Shown piece by piece: positions 46,801 to 58,346 of a DNA stretch of 64,000 nt. The position numbers were made by a program, and so were the translations under genes. The notes beneath the pieces are model-generated. The model made no database searches, was not told where the DNA came from, and worked only from the letters and a program-made list of their open reading frames with translations. Position 1 is the stretch's first letter; each line of letters starts with the position of its first letter. The DNA comes from Pinus tabuliformis (Eukaryota; Streptophyta; Pinopsida; Pinales; Pinaceae), in assembly GCA_031772625.1 (NCBI GenBank), contig CM062814.1, forward strand, positions 360,255,750 through 360,319,749, written 5' to 3'.

Positions 46801-49800
46801 TTGTATGTCATGAACTTATTTCCTGGTGATATATACAGTTTCCATTTATATACTTTTATTTTTTAATTTGTCTCATGTTGGCCATGATCTATGGAAAGAA
46901 AAACACTTGACATTTTATCTATTTTTTTCGTGAGTTACCTGATATGAGTTCAATGCTTCCTCTTTCATATATCACGATTTATTATGATCTCTATAAGAAT
47001 AAAATTTATTCCCTTAAGCTATGTCCTTGACTAGACTATCCTTGCTGGCATTAGTTGGAATTTTATTAAGTTATGGCCTTGTGTAGTAATCATACAACTC
47101 ATAATTTAAAGTAGTGTGATGATAGTATGGAATAATTCACTTTCCTTATCCACCATTCTCTACACTTTCATTCAAATTTATAAAACATGATGACCATGCT
47201 ACAAAAACGCATCATCCAAACTTTCACTACAATAATCATACTGTACAATTACTAAAAGCTTGTTCATTCCTCTTGCTCTACTATGAACACTTAAAACTAG
47301 GTATATCATGTGTAGGTACCTTAAATCAGTTTCAAATCATGGTATAGGGCATTTGTGCCCCCATGAGCGCATTGAACAATAACATAAGTGTTGGAGATAT
47401 TTCGACAACACATATAATCAATTAAAAAATAAATCCTTAATATTTCATGAATGAATGAAAGTTTGCACCATCCACACTTGTAAGAATAACGATGCAACAA
47501 ATTGTAACCACACAAATGAGCCATACATATATGTAAGCACACGCATGTAATCATGTCATGAGTTTGGAACAATATCTACTCATCATATGCAATGAGATCG
47601 ATAACATCCATCCTTCAAGCATAATGCAAATTAACAACTGTGATGGAAAATAACAAAAGCTATGCCTTATTCCTATGGTTTGTATTATGCATTAAGACAA
47701 CCAAGTCATAATTTAATTTCCTTTAACCTTATTAGTTTTGTGCGATCGAAGGTTACCATGGACCTTGACCATGTTCTAGTCTCCTTCTGGAGCGGTGAAA
47801 ATGAATAGAGCATTGACTCTACCTCTACAAGCATACAATAGAGCCGTGAAAATTCAAGATTTGGAAGACTTGTCCCTTAATATAGTCGTTGTCATGGTGA
47901 AGGGTAAGAAGTCTCCTGCTTACAAATCATTTTCACATTCAATTACCCCAGCTTCTTTTGGTGCTTCCAATGCTTAGTGTTTAACCCTTACTTTTATGCC
48001 GCCAGACAAAAAAATTAGTTACTCATATACACTGTAGTTGCAGGATAACATTTAATGTTGATATACTATGACCATGCATACACATGTGTGTTTGAAGGAT
48101 GTTGGTTAATTGAAAGATGAAAACGCTTACATGCTGCAAGTGCTATAATATATAAAGACGTGTGAAATAAAGCATACACATATAATAAATGTAATAATAC
48201 AAGTGTGCATATAAACATCCAATGCATGCATAAACAAATGATGATTCATGAACAAACATGTTATGTAAAGAAACTGCCTGCGAAGACAATGAATTCCCCC
48301 ACTTCTTTTATTATGTATCGATACAATTCTTCATTCTCCTTGGAAACCATTAAAGACCCACAAAAACATTGAAATGAAGAAATTTCTACAGCCAGACAGT
48401 GCGTGCATTAGAATTGACAACTCTTCTACACTCTACTTGAAGAACTTGAAACGAATACTTCACAGGGTTCCCTCAAAATCGAGGGTAAGCTCAAATATAA
48501 TAACATATTAGATATAGGAAGGTTTTTATTTTGTAACCCGATCTTCGAATCCCAATCTATGTGAAGCCTTCATGTTCCAATCTACAACATATAGGAAATT
48601 TAGAGCAATGACTACGTTGGCAACATGGAGGTTGGGAAAAAACTTATCCCTATGAACTCTTCATCGAGGATGGAGGATTTGTGGATTCTGAATGACAGTG
48701 GCTTTGTGAAATGAAAGGGGAAAAACCATCAATATTACGGATTTGAAAAGGAAACAATAGTCCAATGGTTTTCTCCATCTATTCTGAATAGGAAGGTGCG
48801 GTTATGCTTTCAATCTACTAGTAATAGTAGTCACTTCCTAAAGCTACCATAGTCGATGGAGCTTTTAGGGGCATGCAAGTTTTGTTTTGTAGAAATCGTG
48901 AGTCGCATAATAAGAAAGAAGCACTTGAATTGTACCTTACTATGTCAGTTTAAATACGAGATTTGGTACCACCAATGCATGAAGTATCATGGCTTCTCAA
49001 CTTTTAGAGCTGATGTTGGAAAACACAAGGGTGAATCAACTTGAAATTGATAGAATATCAATGCCTAAAATCTAGAATTTGTCACTCAAAAACACCCAAA
49101 GATGAAATTTAATGTGACTAGTACCAAAATACCGAGTATCTTGAAAGAGAAGTGAACAAAATAGACAATGTCTCAATCAAAACTGAAATGCTATAAGTTT
49201 GTCTTTTTAACTATACAGGTTTTCATCTGGCTAGTATCTAGTTGCAATCTTCCCAGATACAATGATTTCGCTTGTCGATAACATAATATGGCAGATTGTC
49301 AAACTTGAATTACCTACCTACATGAATAATCATTTATTCAAGAATCTTGATTCGTGTGCAATCAACACATCGCTCAGATGCAAAATTGGAAAGAATGTGT
49401 CTATTTATTCAGACATACGAGAATGAACATCGTCGTTTCAGGCCAAAATCATGGGAATAATATGGACGGATCATATTTAGTGTCTCCAATCCTTGTATAT
49501 ATCCCTCACGGGACAGTAGAGCTTTCTCACGCCTTTTCTTTTATTACTGTTCATTGTTTCGATATAACAAGAAATTGCGGTTAGGATTTATCTTGAGCAC
49601 TTCTAAATACTTTTGTAACTTTAGAGAATCCACGTTTCATGTTAGGGAAATAAAACTAGCGGCTCCCGACTTCCCTGCTAACCACGCTCATAAACTAAAA
49701 TTTGAAATCACAATACTTGCGTCATGTTCTTTCATGGATCTAGAATTGAACAAGATGTCGAAAGGGTTTATCCCTCTGAGAATTCCTAACATGGTGGCCA

Positions 49801-50919
49801 AGGTTCCAAGCATTTGAAATTTCATCATAGAAACATCGTATTTCTTGTGGCACAGATTTTGCATTACACTTCTGTAGGGCTTCTCAGCACTTGAGCCAAG
49901 CAGCCACGAATGCAACTTCCAATCATTAAGGTGCAAAGGATGAAAAGTATGACTACGTTGAAAGTTATCACAGACTTATCAAGGGACCTCATAATAACAA
50001 TGTCTTTAAGACAATAAGCTTGTATTCATATTCATTCCCTAGAATGAAATAATCGATACAAACATCAGGTGATACAGTAAAATGTTTGTAATAATCAATA
50101 AGATTAGCATTCTTATCCACACCATACCATTTATCAATAAATGGAATGGCATCAGAACAATAATCTGTAGAAGCCCCATGAGCAGAGTAGGGCCACCACT
50201 TTCTCATAGAAGAGTATGATTTGGAATCATGAGGGCATCCTACAAATAAATCATGATCAAGTGATTCACAATTTAGGCTTGACAAAAGCCTTTTCTACGC
50301 ACATAGTTCTCATAACCTTGACCATACATAATTTTACAATTAAGGTATAACTTTTATCACCTTTAATTATATTATGCTCGAGTTAAAATTGGTTTCTCTT
50401 TCGCACAATGGTAATGAAATTGGAATTTTATCCCCTGTTCAAATTTTGCTTTCCGATTTTCTTGAAAATATCAATTTACAAGGGAAATGAGACGCTAGGG
50501 TGGATTTTCGTCTAGCCTTTTTGGAATTTCATTAGTTAACAATGTTTTATCTCACAACTGAGGATCCAAGAGCTCAATTTAATCCAGTGCAAGTTGTGTT
50601 GATCTTACATAATTTTTCTTTATTTCACATATTTCAATTTTTTATTGAAAATTCTATTAACATACCACTCCTTTGTATTCATAGTTAGGATATGGGAAGG
50701 TTACAATTCTACTTCTCAAGTATATCCATTTTCTTCCTATTCTTTCTCATTATCTATCATACTTTGATATTCAATTAAATTATCACATACATTCTAATGT
50801 ACTAGAGACTCTATTGACTTACAATCATGAATTCCTTGGTTATTATGCAACATAGTTTATAACTGATTCCACATCCTACAGAGTTGAGTGGCCCTTAGGC
50901 CTCAATATTTGAACTTAGA
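43858..50919 (-). other. Interior of the pol-less element
   Basis: No conserved retroelement domain is seen on either strand. The longest frames are below 100 codons: minus 49989-50285 (described separately), plus 49554-49817, and plus 47795-47977, which has an ordinary amino-acid mix. 48280-49050 and 47760-47980 are less AT-rich than the rest and could be captured host sequence, but I cannot name a source. Confidence 0.5.
49989..50285 (-). CDS. Unrecognised 98-codon frame at the gag position of the pol-less element
   Basis: It lies about 630 bp inside the 5-prime LTR, where gag would start, on the sense strand of the element. The frame opens with SSLNCESLDHDLFVGC and is unusually rich in Trp, Tyr, Cys and Asp for this AT-rich region (RKWWPYSAHG, DKWYGVDKN), which is more like real protein than chance. 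Upstream, another frame reads MYGQGYENYVRRKGF and may be the broken beginning. It has no zinc knuckle or capsid motif. It may be a remnant of gag, a captured gene piece, or chance. Confidence 0.3.
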   Translation of the reverse strand: MSSLNCESLDHDLFVGCPHDSKSYSSMRKWWPYSAHGASTDYCSDAIPFIDKWYGVDKNANLIDYYKHFTVSPDVCIDYFILGNEYEYKLIVLKTLLL

Positions 50920-50931
50920 GCTATGATATCA
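50920..50931 (-). promoter_or_regulatory. Decayed primer-binding site (initiator Met tRNA type)
   Basis: The minus strand reads TGATATCATAGC, ten of twelve matching TGGTATCAGAGC, two bases inside the 5-prime LTR end. Confidence 0.65.
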
Positions 50932-50933
50932 TT

Positions 50934-51756
50934 TGTCACATACCTTCGTAAACCAATATTTACAATTACCAACTAAGCTCCCATTCTCCAATTTAACTTC
51001 TATTAAATTTAGATTAATTAGTCGTCACATGCATAATTATTCCATCATCTCATGAACAAAGATTATATATGAAATTACACTCATACACTTAAAAATTTTG
51101 ACAACATTAAGAGGTATGAACCATAATATAACATAATGAAATTACACCCATAATTTTAAATATGTGACAAAATAAAGAGAAAGGAGCCACATATAGAACA
51201 TCCCAAGAAATGGAAGAAAACTAGATTAGCTGAAAGAACCATCACTTGGAAAATTGAGCACCACCACCCAACATAGAACCGGCTACTTCCAGTTCACCCC
51301 CAAGTTGAGAGTTCTTTCGATTGATCAATTTCTTCTATTGATCTCTTCAGTGGCTTCACGCTTTTAGGTGGATATTTTTATCCATTTTCTAAGGATTTTC
51401 ATGGAAAAGCTCGCCTTTCTCTCCCGCAAGATTTTCACATAAAATATTCCTTTCTCTTGTGCAAGGATTTTATGTTAAAATTAGCATCTTTTTCCAGCTA
51501 AGAAACCTAATGGATATTTATCTCCCAATCCATTAATCTTATCTAGAATTTTATCTAGAAGTCTTATCATGGAAGAAATATCCATTCCCATTCACCAATG
51601 GGATTTAATTTGGAAAGAATCTCATCTCGTGTTGTTTCCTTTTCCAAGTCATTAATTTATCTTTATTTATTTAATAATAAAGTATTTACTTTCATTATTA
51701 CACATTAGAGTTAACTTAGGCCAATAAAGTGTTACATACAATAGAGGGGTGTTACA
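50934..51756 (-). repeat. 5-prime LTR of the pol-less element
   Basis: On the minus strand it begins TGTAACACCCC and ends TATGTGACA, 823 bp. It shares blocks such as the ccacttggaaaat and ttcacccccgag segments with the other two LTRs. Confidence 0.78.
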
Positions 51757-51767
51757 GTTGCCAGACT

Positions 51768-53871
51768 GATGAGCCCTAGAAATGGGTAACTATATGGGCT
51801 CATTCTGCCTATTATTTTCATATAATATACCACTCTCCATAGTTTTGTGCATGTTTTTGAATATACTTATGTCAATAGAGTGAATGGGGACAGTCACTTT
51901 GCCACATAGTCTAATGAGTGTTTATTGTAGATTTTTGGACATTCTTGGACAAAGACCAGGCATTTATGAGAAGATTGGCAACCAAACTTGAGGAAACATG
52001 GCTGAGGACTTATAGGAGGGATGTATCCTTCATTAATGACCCCTTCCTCGAGTTATCCATCAACAACTCGAAGTACAAAGGCCCACAATGATGATTCCAA
52101 AGGGCAACCGAGCAAGTCTAGTGAAGTTGTTGTTATCTTTAGTTTTAGGCAGTCGAGCTCCTTAAGCTTAGGAGAACTGTTGGGAGTTCTCACTTGTATA
52201 AATAAGAAGGCTTCATGCCTCAGTAGGTTAGCCATTTTCTAGTCTATTTTCGCACTTTAGTGCAGCCTTATACTCAGCTCATTTTCAAGCTCTTTTTGAA
52301 GACAATTTTGTGATGTAACTGTTATTTTTTATATAAATGAAGATGAATCAAGTTTTGAACCAGCACTGATCTTTCCAAGAGTGCTGAAGCTCTTGGGTTT
52401 GGGCCTGACCCAAGTGTCCAGCATCTCCTTTGTGTATTTATATGCTTTTTCTTCCATTCATGAAATAATTTCTGTTGTTTAGGTTAAATCTTGCTTTGTT
52501 AATTAGGTTGCTTTTGATGGTTAGGATAATTGTTCTTGCTTCAAGTTGATTGGATAGTTTGCTACAATAACAAAAAAATGTCCAAAATGGCTACCAAGTA
52601 GGTCTTGATCTCCTTTCTCCCTCCTTGGGACCATGATTTGAGATCAAGCCACTATTGCTGCAACCAAAAACATTATTTTTGCTTTCCAATGCAATTGCCA
52701 GTGTGGAATTTTGAGTTGGAGAAATTGATATCAGTTGGATTCACATGCTTAGATCCTTTCTTGCTCATTTTCCATGGCTTTCGCGCATTGTTTTTTGTCC
52801 AGAAAGTTCTGTTTAGCATTTCTCTGGTTTTAAGTCAAATTTTAAGTCAAAATAGGCAAAACTCTATTTTTCGGTTCTTGCTTGTGTCAGTTTTGAAAAG
52901 TAAGTGTGCATCTCACTTGTAGAACATTCCAGCTTATCATTCCTCCACAGCATAGCCTGTACCAGTTCATTTCTCAATATTTCCTCCACTCGTCCACCAT
53001 ACTTCTCCAGTCTGCCCTAATTTCTCCGTTTTTGTGCAAAACTGCTTTCTTGACCTTTGAACAAATCGAACCATCTCCTTCCTTCCTGACCTTCATTGAC
53101 AAAGTCCTAGACCCCTTAACACCTCCATACAACCTTCATTTCCATTATCCCATCATTTTTCCACCTTCAAACCTCCAAAAACCACTTTCGGCCTCCTCGT
53201 GTAGAACATCCTGTAGATCCCCTCCAGCCTCCTGTAGAAGTTCATGTGAGTGACTTTTGGAAGTCTGATCAAAATGGAAATCTCCATAAGGGTATTAGCG
53301 ACTTCTAAGGACCACTCCACACCTTCCTCACCTCCTGCAAAAGCCAACTCCATCTCCCTTCGCCACCAAACCTCTACACAGTCACAGCTAATTAAAACAC
53401 AAGCATAATAATTCTACATGAAATTGCTCAAAAGTACAAAAAGATGATTTATTCTCATTTTCCTTCAAAAGTAGCTTGAATACGTGCATTTTACCTTTTC
53501 AGTAGTCAATGACATCCATTTCAGTAGTTTCTATCTCTTTTCTTGCAAAAGTAGTGTTAGTGGGTAAAATTAGGGTTTGCTAGGCTTTGTGTTTCCTTTC
53601 AGTTTTCATTCTCTTTCCGCAAGTAGAATAGCCTCTTTTGAGATAGATTTTTTCCATCATAGTTAAAATCTTCTTCTGAAAACTCATAGAAGTTGGCTTA
53701 AGCTCCTAGCGAACTTGTGCCAGTTGATCAAGTGACAGCCTGCAGTAAGAGTTAGTACTTGTGCATATAGCATTGTCACTTCCAAGTTTGTTATGAACTA
53801 TCGGTTTGATAAAAGTAAGGTAGGGAGCCCCAGGAATTGCAGCATCATTGCTGCAATACTGGAGCTCACCA
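51768..53871 (+). mobile_element. Probable 5-prime LTR of a Tat/Athila-like element
   Basis: It sits between the pol-less element and a tRNA-Asp-type primer site at 53878. The start is guessed from a TG (tgatgagcccta) and the end from tcacca; no partner LTR is in the window to confirm them. A TATATAA at 52330-52336 followed by the transcribed-looking stretch at 52340-52440 would fit a core promoter. No frame in it resembles a protein family. Confidence 0.4.
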
Positions 53872-53877
53872 TCTTCT

Positions 53878-53895
53878 TGGCGCTATTGCCGGGGA
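53878..53895 (+). promoter_or_regulatory. Primer-binding site, tRNA-Asp type
   Basis: TGGCGCTATTGCCGGGGA differs by two bases from the TGGCGCCGTTGCCGGGGA found in many plant Athila/Tat elements. Confidence 0.75.
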
Positions 53896-53995
53896 AGCGT
53901 CAGAGTATTTTGTGATTACTACTTTTCTTCTATTTTTCCTACTACAAAATTCTGCTAAATAGTTTATTTCAGCAAGGGTAGAGTAGTTGATTCAA

Positions 53996-54135
53996 TTTCA
54001 ATTCTACAATTTCATTTTAGCAAGCGTAAATTAGGCATTTCGTCCTTTCATTTCAATTCTGCAATTTCATTTCAGCAAGTGTAAATTAGACATTTTTCAC
54101 TTTCATTTCAATTCTGCAATTTCATTTGAGCAAGG
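53996..54135 (+). repeat. 55-bp tandem repeat in the gag leader
   Basis: Units start at 53996, 54051 and 54106, each opening tttcaattct and containing caatttcatttnagcaag. They lie between the primer site and the gag start. Confidence 0.8.
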
Positions 54136-54238
54136 ATTATTTTAGTTAGTTGCAATTTGTTGTTCAGTCCATTTTAGCTTTTTGCACATACAGGCAAAAA
54201 AAGAAACACAAAAATCACCCAAAAAGAGATTTCCTTTC

Positions 54239-55393
54239 ATGCCTCATAGGAACATAGAAAATTCAAGAAAATTTCTACCCTACACCCCCACCGCATCACT
54301 AAGTCACTCTTCTCTCTTCTTTGGTGGCAGTGATCCTGAAGAACCTATAGGTGAACCTCTAGAGATATACGAAGATCCTATAATAGAAGAAGAGCAAGAA
54401 ACCATTCCCCCTGAGACCATGGCTGAAAACAGAAAGATTAGAGGAAATGGGGAGAGAATAGAAGGTTCCTTTCTTATCCGAGAAACTAATGAGGACACAA
54501 ACATGAAAAACATAAGTCCCTCAGCCTTACCTCACTTCCATGGATTGACTACCAAAGACCTTGATACCTTCTTGTTTGAGTTTTCTATTCTCTATCAAAC
54601 CTATGACTATGCAGAAGACGAGCAGAAGTTGAGACTCTTTCCCTCTACCCTCAAGGATGCAGCATTACACTAGTTCATGAGGTTACCTGGAAACAATGTC
54701 ACAACTTGGGCTCAGATGCAACAAGCCTTTAACAACAAATATCGGGACTACTTTAGGTCAAAGGACACCGAGGAAGAAATCTTCTGAATGACCATGGGAA
54801 GTGATGAATCTTTAGAATACTATGAAGAGAGGTTTCAACTCAGTTATAAAAGTGCCAGGTGCACACTTGACCCTAAATTTCTGAAGTTGCTTCTGCTCAG
54901 AGGAGTCCCTGAAGACCTTCTAGATACCCTCCATTTGCTGGCTGGGGAAGACATCTACCAACTACCATATGATGACATAAAGACTGTGTTTAGAAACCAT
55001 TCTAGGATAGCTAAAACGAGAGGTAGGGGAAGTCAACCTTTAGCCAGTACCCCGTTATCTAGTTCATCCATTAAAAACGAACTTGCAAATCAGATGGAAG
55101 ATTTCAAAAGCAAGATGAGGTAGACTATTTCCATGCAAATGGATACCTTGTGGATCCGAAGCAAGCAAGAAGAAGTCGAGAGCGCGTTGGCCATATTTTG
55201 TCCCAGGTGCACTAGAAAGCATCCTAGGAATGAACGTCCATTGCACTCCATAGAAGTGTGTTCTGTCTGCAAAGGGGACCATCCTACAAATCAGTGCCCT
55301 TCCTTACTCGAATTTAAAGTTATGTACCAAGGGGCTGAAGGAGCCACTAAGCCACTCTACTTCATGAACCAAAGGAGGCCACATGGACCCTAT
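54239..55393 (+). pseudogene. Gag of a Tat/Athila-like element
   Basis: It is taken from the ATG at 54239 (MPHRNIENSR), although the frame is open from 54182. The retrotransposon gag domain runs from about 54510 (ALPHFHGLTTKDLDTFLFEF) through TTWAQMQQAFNNKYRDYF (about 54702) and SLEYYEERFQLSYKSA, followed by a Ser/Thr-rich linker and a double Cys cluster at about 55199-55310 (CPRCTRKHP, CSVCKGDHPTNQCP) that would bind nucleic acid. In-frame stops are TAG at 54672, TGA at 54785 and TAG at about 55121. The frame is otherwise continuous to 55393, so it has decayed only lightly. Protease and pol do not follow; a break occurs at about 55400-55510. Confidence 0.8.
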
Positions 55394-56834
55394 TAGCACC
55401 TAAATCTTCCTCAGGCTGAAGGAAGGCAAACATTAAGGTAGCCACAAACCACGCTCAGTCTGGTAGCTAGCCCTACCAGAGCAGGAGAGCGCTCTCTCCG
55501 AGTCACGCTCAGCTAATATATAATCGAAAAGGTCTGAGATGACGTACAATGAAATATTTACCTTAGGCTAGTAAGTGAATAGGGATTCGGGAAACAATTT
55601 TATGAATGACAGAGCTTCTGGGATGTTATGGGACCGGCGATCAGCGAAGAACAAAGAACTTAATATGAAGGCACAGATTATTCCATGACGCAAGGCAGGT
55701 GGAAAGCGTAGCATTTTTAGTTTCAGGTAACACGAAATGAAAAGATTGCTGAAGAAAGTGAAAGGGCCATAGTTACATGAATCCTTTTCAACAGAAGAAT
55801 AACACTGAACATGAAATTTTCCCACAGGCAGAGAAATAAAATTGAATTCTACCTAATATCACTCAGAAAATTTCATTGGAAATGAGCATGAATTGAATTA
55901 TGAAACATAAAAAATACATATGAAAACATAATGGACACATTTTATACACTCACAACCACACAAATCTCATGAAACAGAGCCGCTGCCTCTCATTAATTCT
56001 CTGTCAAAATTACACAGTGAAGAAACGGAGTTTCTTTCCCACAGTCTCCTAGAAGTTACAAGCCAACCAACCCTTTGCAAATAACTTGCATACAATATAT
56101 ATAATGTGTGAGGAAGAGATAGATGCCCAGGGGTTGGGAAGTTACTCGAATTGTTACAAAATGGAGATGGAGAGCCAACCATCAGCAACAGGTGCAGTGC
56201 TGCAAACATGACATTTGGCATTGGGTGACTGTTTGCCTTCCTTTGCGACTTGGAAAGAAGCCAATCTGGACAAAAAAATATTTAAATTCCGCCTTTGGTG
56301 CAAAAAAACTGAAGTGTAGATGACCGAGCCCACTTGGAGAAGTCGCGAACCGAAATTTCGTGAAACGGAAGAAAATTCGCAATTTTTCCTTTGTGCACCG
56401 CGCCATTTTCTCTCTGCGTCCTGCTACTTTGTGGCCTGTTTTTGGGCACTTTCATGTGTCCAAAATGTTCCCAAGTAGGCTTTTTGGAAGGCATGTTCTG
56501 TCAACTTTCCAACTCCACTGGAATTTTAAAATTTGGTGCTCATTTGCCCCTCCAAATCTTCATTCTCCCAAGGTTGCTATCTGTGTGTCGGAGAAGTGGC
56601 AAAGAGGCCATTTTTGGGTGTTTTTTGACCTTTAGGAGACCCAGATCTTTCCCAAATCTCTTGCCTGGACACCAGCAGTTGTAATTTACAATGCTGAATC
56701 CAAATCTACAAGCCATTTCTCAATTCGAGCCCTAGAAATTTAGCGCACAGGGAGAAAACCCCTGTTTTCTGCCCAAAAAAATTCCCTGTGACCAAAATTT
56801 GCAAAATTTGTTTGAAATTTGGACTGGAAGTTCT
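55394..56834. other. Unassigned junction region, possibly the LTR of the minus-strand element
   Basis: The gag of the plus-strand element ends here and the sense strand of the next element is minus. A TATATATA run (minus strand, about 56094-56104) and a GC-richer tract at 56300-56700 would suit an LTR, but no second copy lies in the window and no TG/CA edges can be chosen. Confidence 0.35.
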
Positions 56835-58346
56835 CTATGGGGTGCCATGCTGAGCCAACGAAGCCTCAGCCAAGATCCTAAGCCTATCTTGCTCTTCTGC
56901 CCATTTTTCCCTTCTTGTTGCTTTCCTCAATTTTTCTTTCAAGTTCCTTATCCGGGCCTATGCACTCATGTTTCGCACCCTGTAACGGAAAGGAATATGT
57001 CTCAAAAGAGTAAGGTCCTGGTGAGCTTCATCTAGCAGCCTCTCCAAATCCATGTTGACCCTCTCAAGTTTGGCCTCCCGATCCTCATTAATTGCTTGCT
57101 CCAAATATGTCAGCGCAACCCTTCTTCTTTGAGAAGCCTAGCGATGCTCATGGATGTTCCGCAACTCCATGATCATATGTTGGTCCTTAAGCTGTTTTTT
57201 ACTCCGCTCTAGGTAGTTCATGTTCCATTTGGCCCTATCCAAGTCAAGGGACAAGGAATCAATCACTGATTGTTGCTCCTAGATGATCTTTGTGAGCTCC
57301 TCATTTGTTGGTTCTGCATCTGTCTCATCATCCTGGAGGAGAACAAACTCGGTCTCTCGCTCACCTGATGGTCCTTCCACCTACACTAGCTCCTTACCCT
57401 TACCCTACTCCTATGGTGCTAATGTCGGAAGCGAGGCCCCTTCCACCTCGGGTGGAGATAACACTTGCTTTATTGCTAAAAATAAAGGTCTACTGCCTTT
57501 CTGATAGGTGATGTACACTGGCATAGTGGCAGTCTCATGTCGCTCATACTGATGAGATGGGACCCCTACCTCATGCTCTACCTCTGAAACCACCTGTGGA
57601 GTGCTGAAGAAGTCACGGGAGATGAAGTCCTCCCAAGCAATACCCTGCAATCCCAACTGATGGTCTACCAAAATCTGGATAAGGGCAAAGTGATTCACAC
57701 TGTTGAGCTGTTGTCGAGGGGTGTTGTGTTGCATGAAATTTCTCATCCTCTCTATGTTCCCGCAGATGAAAAATGGGAGGTTCATCATCTGCACCCTGGT
57801 AAAGTGCATGAGCAACCTGATGTGATAGGCATAAAGGCGAGAAAACCTCCCCTCACAACTAAAGTACTTCATGATCAATTTCATGAGCGGGGCATACTCA
57901 TCTTTCAGAAATCTGAATGGAAAAACTCTTGTGAGGTGGCTCAAACAGTTGTCTTTGATGTAAGGCTCATAATGATGCCTCTCTACCTTCCTTTTCTTGT
58001 GCCACTACTCTCCAATGTTTGGTATACCTGTTGCCACTGATATGGTCTCGGGTGTCAATGTGAAAGTGACCCTAGCCAAGATGGACTGTCCTCCATATAG
58101 GTGAAGTGCAAAAAGTCGGGCCAACTCATGATGAACTCTGACATTTTCCACCCTCTGACAAAATTCGAAACATCCTAAGTGCTGGAAGCAAGACATAGCA
58201 AGAGGGCATGCCTGCAACTCGGTGAGGGTGTTTGGCTCGTCCCTAAGATGTATGCTACTCCGATGATGTCTCCTTTGGGCCCTTTCTCCCAAAGCTGTGT
58301 CACTGTGGGTCTCCTCTTCATACTCTGATGAAACTTCTGATGCCAT
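56835..58346 (-). pseudogene. Retroelement-associated ORF: plant transposon domain plus coiled coil
   Basis: One frame of about 500 codons from ATG 58344-58346 (MASEVSSEYEEE), broken by eight stops that are all TAG (58005, 57411, 57405, 57381, and about 57266, 57136, 56967, 56837), with no TAA, TGA or frameshift. The first part has HHELARLFALHLYG, TPETISVATGIPNIGE and later CEGRFSRLYAYHIRLLMHF. This pattern recurs in plant retroelement-linked proteins of unknown function, often labelled putative plant transposon protein. From 57340 down comes an acidic stretch and then a Glu/Lys/Arg/Leu-rich coiled coil (EEQQSV..., ERSKKQLKDQH, ARIRNLKEKLRKA). It lies about 2.2 kb downstream of integrase on the same strand, the place where some plant gypsy elements carry an env-like ORF. 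Confidence 0.6.

Larger units (their letters stand above)
42982..51756 (-). mobile_element. Full-length gypsy-type element lacking recognisable pol
   Basis: The 8775-bp element is in minus orientation: 5-prime LTR 50934-51756, primer site 50920-50931, polypurine tract 43839-43857, 3-prime LTR 42982-43838. Candidate target repeats are attgc (42977-42981) and gttgc (51757-51761), four of five matching. In about 7 kb of interior I found no protease, RT, RNase H or integrase motif on either strand. Intact LTRs, primer site and polypurine tract with a long non-coding interior fit a large retrotransposon derivative (LARD-like), mobilised by proteins from another element. Extreme decay of a once coding element is the alternative. 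It is nested in the older member of the same family. Confidence 0.7.
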
